From assembly GCA_021805275.1 (NCBI GenBank), contig JAJZFQ010000259.1, forward strand, positions 147,901 to 211,900: a stretch of 64,000 nt of DNA, given 5' to 3'. The DNA comes from Pseudomonadota bacterium. GTDB taxonomy: Bacteria; Pseudomonadota; Gammaproteobacteria; Steroidobacterales; Steroidobacteraceae. Each line of letters begins with the position of its first letter. Within the stretch, counting starts at the first letter, position 1. Positions 59,017-64,000 of the stretch are shown piece by piece. The notes below the pieces were generated by a model. It was not told the origin of the DNA and made no database searches. It saw only the letters and a program-made list of their open reading frames with translations. The position numbers and the translations under genes are program-made.

Positions 59017-60396
59017 GTGAACGATACCCATAGCGATGCGCTGGTTTTCTTCGGGGCCACCGGCGACCTGGCACACAAGAAGGTCTTTCCGGCGCTGCAG
59101 GCGATGATCAAGCGCGGCACGCTTGCGGTGCCGGTGATCGGCGTGGCCAAGGCGGGGTGGAGCATCGAGCAGCTGCGCGAGCGTGCGCGCGACAGTCTGG
59201 AGAAGCACGGCGGCGGCGTCGACCCGGAGGCGTTCGCCAAGCTGACCTCGCTCCTGTCGTACGTGGATGGCGATTACGCCGACCCCGCGACGTTCCAGGC
59301 GCTGCGCAAACTGCTCGGCGGGGCGCATCGGCCGGCGCACTACCTCGCGATTCCGCCGTCGCTGTTCGGCAAGGTGGTCGAGCAGCTCGCGCAGGCCGGC
59401 TGCACCCAGGATGGCACCCGGGTGGTGGTGGAAAAGCCCTTCGGCCGGGACCTGCAGTCGGCGCGTGCGCTCAACCAGATCCTGCTCAGCTCGTTCGACG
59501 AGGAGCACATCTTTCGCATCGACCACTACCTCGGCAAGCGGCCGGTGCACAACATGGTCTTTTTCCGCTTCACCAACGCACTGCTCGAGGCTTTCTGGAA
59601 CCGCGATTACATCAAGAGCGTGCAGATCACGATGGCGGAGAACTTCGGCATCCAGGGGCGCGGGGCGTTCTATGATCCGATCGGCACGGTGCGCGACGTC
59701 GTGCAGAATCACCTGTTCCAGGTGCTCGCCAATCTCGCCATGGAGCCCCCGGCGCGCACCGACAGCGAGTCGATCCGCGACGAGAAGGTGAAGGTGCTCA
59801 AGGCGATCCCGGCGGTGACCCCGGCCGACCTGGTGCGCGGCCAGTTCCGCGGCTATCTCGCTGAGCCGGGCGTCGCGGCGGGATCGCGGACCGAGACCTT
59901 CGCCGCGCTGCGCCTGTCGCTCGACAATTGGCGCTGGCAGGGCGTGCCGTTCTACATCCGCGCCGGCAAATCGCTGCCCGTGACCTGCACCGAGGTGGTC
60001 GCGCACCTGCGCCGGCCGCCGGCGGTGTATCCGGGGTGCACGCCGCAGCATGACTACTTCCGCTTTCGGATCAGTCCGCAGAACGAGATGGCCATCGGCC
60101 TGAATGTCATGGACGATGCCGAGCTCGGCATCGGCCAGACGAACGAGTTGCTGGCGAGCCGGCACGCGGGCGGCAACGAGATGGACGCCTACGAGCGGGT
60201 GCTCACCGATGCCATGTCGGGCGATCGCACGCTGTTCGCGCGCGAGGACTACGTGGAGGAGGCCTGGCGCATCGTCGATCCGGTGCTCAAGGCCGATACG
60301 CCGGTGCATTCCTACGAGCCCGGCGCGTGGGGGCCGCCGCAGGCGTCCCAGGTGGCGCCCCCAGAGGGTTGGTACGACCCCGATGTATCCGTGTAA
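59017..60396 (+). CDS. zwf: Glucose-6-phosphate 1-dehydrogenase
   Basis: This 459-residue enzyme makes 6-phosphogluconolactone with NAD(P)+. [20 protein letters not shown] is the nucleotide motif and [16 protein letters not shown] the active-site signature. The start is GTG at 59017, with CAGGAG 6 bases ahead; no ATG is better. Last gene of the sugar block; it is convergent with the OYE gene (13-base gap). No 6-phosphogluconolactonase or Entner-Doudoroff gene is in the window. Confidence 0.95.
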   Translation: MNDTHSDALVFFGATGDLAHKKVFPALQAMIKRGTLAVPVIGVAKAGWSIEQLRERARDSLEKHGGGVDPEAFAKLTSLLSYVDGDYADPATFQALRKLLGGAHRPAHYLAIPPSLFGKVVEQLAQAGCTQDGTRVVVEKPFGRDLQSARALNQILLSSFDEEHIFRIDHYLGKRPVHNMVFFRFTNALLEAFWNRDYIKSVQITMAENFGIQGRGAFYDPIGTVRDVVQNHLFQVLANLAMEPPARTDSESIRDEKVKVLKAIPAVTPADLVRGQFRGYLAEPGVAAGSRTETFAALRLSLDNWRWQGVPFYIRAGKSLPVTCTEVVAHLRRPPAVYPGCTPQHDYFRFRISPQNEMAIGLNVMDDAELGIGQTNELLASRHAGGNEMDAYERVLTDAMSGDRTLFAREDYVEEAWRIVDPVLKADTPVHSYEPGAWGPPQASQVAPPEGWYDPDVSV

Positions 60397-60409
60397 CGGC
60401 CCGCCGGGG

Positions 60410-61516
60410 TTAGTTTGTCTCGAATAGTCCGCGCAGGCGCGTGGGCTCGCAGCGCAGATACTGACTCGGCGCGCGCACGTGCGCACCGAGGTGCGCCGCG
60501 GCGTGCCACGGCCAGCGCGGGTCGTAGAGAATCGTACGCGCCAGAGCGATCAGGTCTGCATCCCCGGTGGCGACGATCGTCTCGGCTTGCTCGTAACCGG
60601 TAATCAGGCCGACGGCGACGACCGGTATGCGCACGGCGGCTTTGATGGCGCGTGCGAGCGGCACCTGGTAGCCGGGCCCGACGGGGATCCGCTGCGCCGG
60701 ATGCAGCCCGCCGCTCGAGACGTGGATCGCATCGCAGCCGAGCTCCTGCAGCCGCCCGGCGAGCGCGATGGTCTGCTGCAGATCCCAGCCATTCTCGAGC
60801 CAGTCGCTCGCCGAGACTCGCACCGTAACCGGTCGGTCGGCGGGAAACGCCTCGCGAACGGCCGCGAAGACCTCCAGCGCAAAGCGCAGCCGATTTTCCA
60901 GGGAACCGCCGTACTCGTCCGTCCGGTGGTTCGCCAGCGGGGAGAGGAACTGGTGCAGCAGGTAGCCGTGTGCCGCATGGATCTGCACCGCATCGAGGCC
61001 GATGCGACCGGCACGGCGCGCGGCGGCCGCGAATGCATCGCGCACCGTGCGCAGACCGTCGCGGTCGAGGGCGCTCGGGGGCGCCTGTCCCGCGGCGAAT
61101 GGCAGCGCCGAGGGGGCCACGGTCTGCCAGCCATTCGGATCTGTCGCTGCGAGTTGATGTCCGCCCTTCCAAGGCACTTCGCTCGAGGCCTTGCGTCCGG
61201 CATGGGCGAGTTGCACCGCGATCGGCATCGTGGACCAGCGGCGGATCCGCTCGACGGTGCGACCCATCGCGGACTCGGTCTGATCGTCCCACAGCCCCAC
61301 ATCGCCGTAGGTGATGCGCGCCTCGGGCAGCACGGCGGTCGCCTCGATCGTAAGGAGTGCGGCCCCGCAGAGCGCCAGGTGGCCGAGGTGGATCAGATGC
61401 CAGTCGCTCATGCAGCCGCGGTCGGCCGAGTACTGGCACATCGGTGCGATCACGATCCGATTGGCGAGTTGCAGATTGCGAACGCGCAGCGGTGTGAACA
61501 GAACGGGTGTATTCAT
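60410..61516 (-). CDS. Old yellow enzyme-type NADPH dehydrogenase (YqjM-like)
   Basis: This 368-residue FMN flavoprotein reduces activated C=C bonds. LFTPLRVRNLQLANRIVIAP and MCQYSADRG (the Cys that tunes FMN) mark the thermophilic-like YqjM class; HAAHGYLLHQFLSP and GSLENRLRF also fit. ATG at 61516 gives the typical N-terminus; the longer frame is shadow. It could act on unsaturated aldehydes or nitro compounds; link to aromatics is speculative. Confidence 0.9.
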   Translation of the reverse strand: MNTPVLFTPLRVRNLQLANRIVIAPMCQYSADRGCMSDWHLIHLGHLALCGAALLTIEATAVLPEARITYGDVGLWDDQTESAMGRTVERIRRWSTMPIAVQLAHAGRKASSEVPWKGGHQLAATDPNGWQTVAPSALPFAAGQAPPSALDRDGLRTVRDAFAAAARRAGRIGLDAVQIHAAHGYLLHQFLSPLANHRTDEYGGSLENRLRFALEVFAAVREAFPADRPVTVRVSASDWLENGWDLQQTIALAGRLQELGCDAIHVSSGGLHPAQRIPVGPGYQVPLARAIKAAVRIPVVAVGLITGYEQAETIVATGDADLIALARTILYDPRWPWHAAAHLGAHVRAPSQYLRCEPTRLRGLFETN

Positions 61517-61623
61517 CGCGAAATGGCCTGTCCGCGCGGAGCCTCGATCGGCTCCGCGGTTGGCGCGAATCATAGCAGCGCGTGCCGCGCCGCTCGAGTC
61601 GGCGCGGGCGAGGGGGCGCAAGG

Positions 61624-62073
61624 TCAACGCCGCGCGCGATGCTCGCGGTCCTGTTCGCGCGCAATGACCTCGGCCAGGGCCGCCGCGTCGGCCGCCAGCC
61701 GCCGCAGCAGGTCGTCCAGGGAAACGATGCCGGCCAGCTTGCCCTCCTCGTCGAGCATCGGAACGCGCCGCACGCCGTGCGCTCTCATCCGCTCGAGGGC
61801 CTGCTCGACCTCCTCGGAGGCGCGCGCGATGACCAGCGGCACACGCATGATGTCGCGCACGGTCACCTTGGCCGGATCGAGATCCCGGGCGAGCACCTCG
61901 ACGACGATGTCCCGGTCGGTGACGATGCCGATGGGGGTCCCGTCCTCGCTGTTCTCGTCAAGAATGACCAGATCGCCCACGTGGTGATCCCGCATCAGTC
62001 GTGCCGCTTGCAGTGCATTGATCTGCGCGGTGCAGGAAACCACATCCGGCGTGCACAGCTCTTTCAGTTTCAT
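61624..62073 (-). CDS. Stand-alone CBS domain-pair protein
   Basis: This 149-residue protein consists of two CBS motifs (about residues 8-60 and 72-125), such as GIVTDRDIVVEVLA and GVRRVPMLDEEGKLAGIVSL, followed by a charged helix. CBS pairs often bind adenosine nucleotides. ATG at 62073 chosen; AGGAAACGGA lies upstream. It follows pfkA by 64 bases and may sense energy charge for the sugar-phosphate genes; this is inference. A related CBS gene lies on the other side of pfkA. Confidence 0.88.
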   Translation of the reverse strand: MKLKELCTPDVVSCTAQINALQAARLMRDHHVGDLVILDENSEDGTPIGIVTDRDIVVEVLARDLDPAKVTVRDIMRVPLVIARASEEVEQALERMRAHGVRRVPMLDEEGKLAGIVSLDDLLRRLAADAAALAEVIAREQDREHRARR

Positions 62074-62137
62074 GGTTCCGTTTCCTCGGTATCGAGACAA
62101 CTGGTTTCACCGGGCCTGCCCGGTCATGGCCAGGCTC

Positions 62138-63112
62138 TCAGCGCGAGAGCACGTGCGCCAGATGCAGCCACTGCGGCTCGAGTGGCTTGTTCAATCCGAC
62201 CACCTCGCGCAGCGCGCTCGAGCTCACCCGGCCACCGCTCAGTCCCAGCAGGATGCCATGCTCTGCGGCGCACAGACGCTCGACCGCCGTGGCGCCGAGC
62301 AGTGTCGCGCTCAGCCGGTCGAAGGCGCCCGGGCTGCCGCCGCGCTGCACGTGGCCGAGTTTGGTGACCCGCAGCTCGAAGTTCAGCCGTTCGGCATGCT
62401 CCGTGAAGTGGCCGGCGAGTGCATCGGCGTTGTGCCGGGCGCCCTCGGCAACGACCACGATGGCGTGGCTCTTGCCGCGCCGATACGCGTCCTGGATCGC
62501 CACGGCAATCTCCTCGGGCGACTGCTCCGCCTCGGGTATGACGATGGCCTCGGCGCCGCCGGCGATTCCGGCCATGAGCGCCAGATACCCGCACGCACGT
62601 CCCATGACTTCCACCAGAAAGACGCGCCCATGCGCCGAGGCGGTCACGCGTAGGCGGCTGATCGACTCCAGGGCGACGTCGATGGCCGTGGTGGCCCCCA
62701 GCGTGACCTCGGACCCGGCGAGGTCGTTGTCGATGGTCGACGCGATGCCGATGACCGCGACACCGCGTGCGGAGAGCGCAAGGGATCCGTGTTGCGAGCC
62801 ATTGCCGCCGATCACGATCAGCCCCGAGATGCCCTGCTCGGCCAGCTGGCGCACGGCGGCCTGCTGCCCCTCTGCGCCGAGAAAGGCCGGGCACCGGCTG
62901 GTGCCGAGCATGGTGCCGCCGCGGTCGATGATGCCGCCAACTTCGCGCGCGCCCAGGGCGATGAAGTCCCCTGCGATCAATCCGCTGTAACCGTGCCGTA
63001 CGCCGAACATCTCCAGCTCGTGCGCGATGCCGGTCCGCACGGCCGCCCGGATCGCGGCGTTCATGCCGGGCGCATCGCCCCCGCTGGTCAGTATGGCCAC
63101 CCGGCGCATCAT
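62138..63112 (-). CDS. pfkA: 6-phosphofructokinase
   Basis: This 324-residue phosphofructokinase has ILTSGGDAPGMNAAIRAAV at the N-terminus, TMLGTSRCPAF, the catalytic IASTIDNDL and the LGHVQRGGSPGAFDR. The phosphate-donor loop reads IGGNGSQHGS, so the position of D103 of the E. coli enzyme (Mg2+ ligand) is Asn104. The PPi-type GGDDS is also absent. ATP use is the default but the Asn is unusual. It lies between two CBS-domain genes on the minus strand. Confidence 0.9.
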   Translation of the reverse strand: MMRRVAILTSGGDAPGMNAAIRAAVRTGIAHELEMFGVRHGYSGLIAGDFIALGAREVGGIIDRGGTMLGTSRCPAFLGAEGQQAAVRQLAEQGISGLIVIGGNGSQHGSLALSARGVAVIGIASTIDNDLAGSEVTLGATTAIDVALESISRLRVTASAHGRVFLVEVMGRACGYLALMAGIAGGAEAIVIPEAEQSPEEIAVAIQDAYRRGKSHAIVVVAEGARHNADALAGHFTEHAERLNFELRVTKLGHVQRGGSPGAFDRLSATLLGATAVERLCAAEHGILLGLSGGRVSSSALREVVGLNKPLEPQWLHLAHVLSR

Positions 63113-63132
63113 GACGCACGACCGTCGATCGG

Positions 63133-63161
63133 GCGGGCCGCCTCCCGGGGAGGCCGCCCGC
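63133..63161. other. GC-rich hairpin upstream of pfkA
   Basis: The arms gcgggccgcctccc and gggaggccgcccgc pair with one mismatch around a very short loop. They stand in the 146-base gap between the CBS gene and pfkA. No T-run follows in either direction. Could slow transcription or be chance in GC-rich DNA. Confidence 0.35.
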
Positions 63162-63258
63162 GCGTTGCGGTGCGGCTCGGACCGCTCAGCTCCGGCGGAC
63201 AGACCTGGAACGCATAGTCTGGCGGTTGCATGTCAGTCCAGAACCCCCGCTCGGTTGT

Positions 63259-63711
63259 TCAACGCAACCGCGCCTCGTTGCCTTGCTCATTGCGCAAGGT
63301 GTTCACAGCGTCGCTGCCCTCGCCGCACAGCACCGCCAGCATATCATCCAGCGCGATGACGCCAGACAACATGCCCGCCGCGCCCACGACCGGCAGGCGG
63401 CGCACCCCCATGCGGCGCATGGTATGCAGCGCCTGCTCGAGGGGGTCCGCCTCATCGACCATCGCCGGGTAGCGCTTCATCAGATCCGCGACCGTGAGTC
63501 CCTTTGGATCAGCGCCGCGTGCCACTACCGAAACGACGATATCGCGGTCGGTGAGGACCCCGATCGGGCGGCCGTAGGTGGTCTGCGGCTCCGGTTCCAC
63601 GACGACCAGAAACCCGACGTGCTTCTCGCGCATCACTTGCGCCGCGGAAACCAGATCGATGTGCGGGCCGACCGTGACCACCTCACGCCTGCAGATGCTA
63701 CCGACTTTCAT
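63259..63711 (-). CDS. Stand-alone CBS domain-pair protein, second copy
   Basis: This 150-residue protein has two CBS motifs (GVLTDRDIVVSVVA and GVRRLPVVGAAGMLSGVIAL). It is clearly related to the protein at 61.6 kb. It lacks the charged C-terminal helix. GGAGGG is 7 bases before the ATG at 63711. It sits 45 bases after the ppsA stop and upstream of pfkA, so it may be co-transcribed with them. Confidence 0.88.
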   Translation of the reverse strand: MKVGSICRREVVTVGPHIDLVSAAQVMREKHVGFLVVVEPEPQTTYGRPIGVLTDRDIVVSVVARGADPKGLTVADLMKRYPAMVDEADPLEQALHTMRRMGVRRLPVVGAAGMLSGVIALDDMLAVLCGEGSDAVNTLRNEQGNEARLR

Positions 63712-63756
63712 GGAAGAGCCCTCCCGGGGGAGCGTTCGATTGCACGCCGAGCACAC

Positions 63757-64000
63757 TCATGCTGGCGACTGCCGAGCTTCGGCTGCGGACTGCCGCTCGA
63801 GTTCGAGCACCCGCAGTGTCGTCCGGATGAGCGCATCGGGATTGAGTCCGCTCGAATCGATGCCGAGGCGGACCCGCTCGGCGGTGATTTCAGGGTAGTC
63901 CGAGGGGGCCTGTGCGCAGATCCCGCAGTGCCGCGCGTTGCGCCGGCATCCCTCGGCCGCGAGTCGCAGGCTCTTGCGCACGCCGGGATCGCGTTCGTCG
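63757..64000 (-). CDS. ppsA: Phosphoenolpyruvate synthase (C-terminal end, truncated by window edge)
   Basis: Only the last 80 or so residues lie in the window. They contain GICAQAPSDYPEITAE and GIDSSGLNPDALIRTT, the C-terminal PEP-binding block of PEP synthase (usually GICGQAPSD, then GIDSISLNPD). The active Cys of GIC is present. The frame is open past base 64000. The enzyme makes PEP from pyruvate and ATP for gluconeogenesis, which agrees with growth on acetate, propionate or aromatics. The opposed pfkA in the same unit is notable. Confidence 0.82.
   Translation of the reverse strand, partial: DERDPGVRKSLRLAAEGCRRNARHCGICAQAPSDYPEITAERVRLGIDSSGLNPDALIRTTLRVLELERQSAAEARQSPA

Noticed and set aside
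63133..63161. Hairpin before pfkA as intrinsic terminator of the CBS gene
   Set aside because: No T-run on the minus strand and the loop is too short without opening inner pairs; kept only as a low-confidence feature.

Overview
The window comes from a high-GC, Gram-negative proteobacterium. An outer-membrane-type patatin, lipoproteins, PQQ biosynthesis, the 2-methylcitrate cycle and the glyoxylate shunt together fit a gammaproteobacterium of soil or decaying-plant habit. The genus cannot be read from the sequence. No tRNA, rRNA, CRISPR array, insertion sequence or phage gene was found. Coding density is high, with one conspicuous scar at about 21.8-23.4 kb.

Layout. (1) 1-3.3 kb: the end of a PQQ-dependent cytochrome c alcohol dehydrogenase, convergent with an aldehyde dehydrogenase and a quinone oxidoreductase-like MDR enzyme. 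(2) 3.8-12.3 kb: nine genes on one strand for lignin-type aromatics. They comprise a tetrahydrofolate-dependent O-demethylase (LigM/DesA type) and the protocatechuate 4,5-cleavage pathway: LigU, LigJ, LigK, a DUF1932 dehydrogenase, LigI, LigA, LigB and LigC. Key metal ligands of LigB and LigJ can be placed in the translations. (3) 12.4-18.5 kb: pirin, a beta-hydroxyacid dehydrogenase-like protein, a TPR membrane protein, a patatin with a C-terminal barrel, and MsrA. (4) 18.6-21.8 kb: a pqqABCDE operon on the minus strand, with a 24-residue PqqA and stop/start overlaps at the three junctions from pqqB to pqqE. Behind it lies a decayed MoxY-like sensor kinase and about 1 kb of low-coding DNA.

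(5) 23.4-37.6 kb: mixed housekeeping and stress genes. These are an Fsr-type efflux pump, a SYLF protein, an acetyltransferase coupled to PEP carboxylase, a KefB-type antiporter, a secreted Lys/His/Met-rich small protein, apt, a nitroreductase, a DUF4136 lipoprotein, a GH15 glucoamylase, hemJ and yciH/SUI1. (6) 37.8-51 kb: an acyl-CoA/2-oxoacid block. It holds a 2-oxoacid dehydrogenase E1alpha-E1beta-E2, a RamB/ScfR-like regulator divergent from aceB-aceA, a 2OG oxygenase, SlyD, a 28-residue membrane peptide, and prpC-prpD-prpB divergent from a LysR regulator. (7) 52-64 kb: an ALDH, a histidine phosphatase, a sugar-phosphate block (tal, ppgK, pgi, gnd, zwf), an OYE, and on the minus strand ppsA (partial), CBS protein, pfkA, CBS protein.

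Together the genes describe a cell that demethylates and ring-cleaves methoxylated aromatics to pyruvate and oxaloacetate, oxidises alcohols with PQQ enzymes, feeds on branched-chain, acetyl and propionyl units, and balances carbon through PEP carboxylase, PEP synthase and the pentose phosphate route. The most interesting items are the unassigned DUF1932 enzyme inside the aromatic operon, the palindrome and dead sensor kinase upstream of pqqA, the hairpin between pqqA and pqqB, the Asn substitution in PfkA, and several small or atypical loci.
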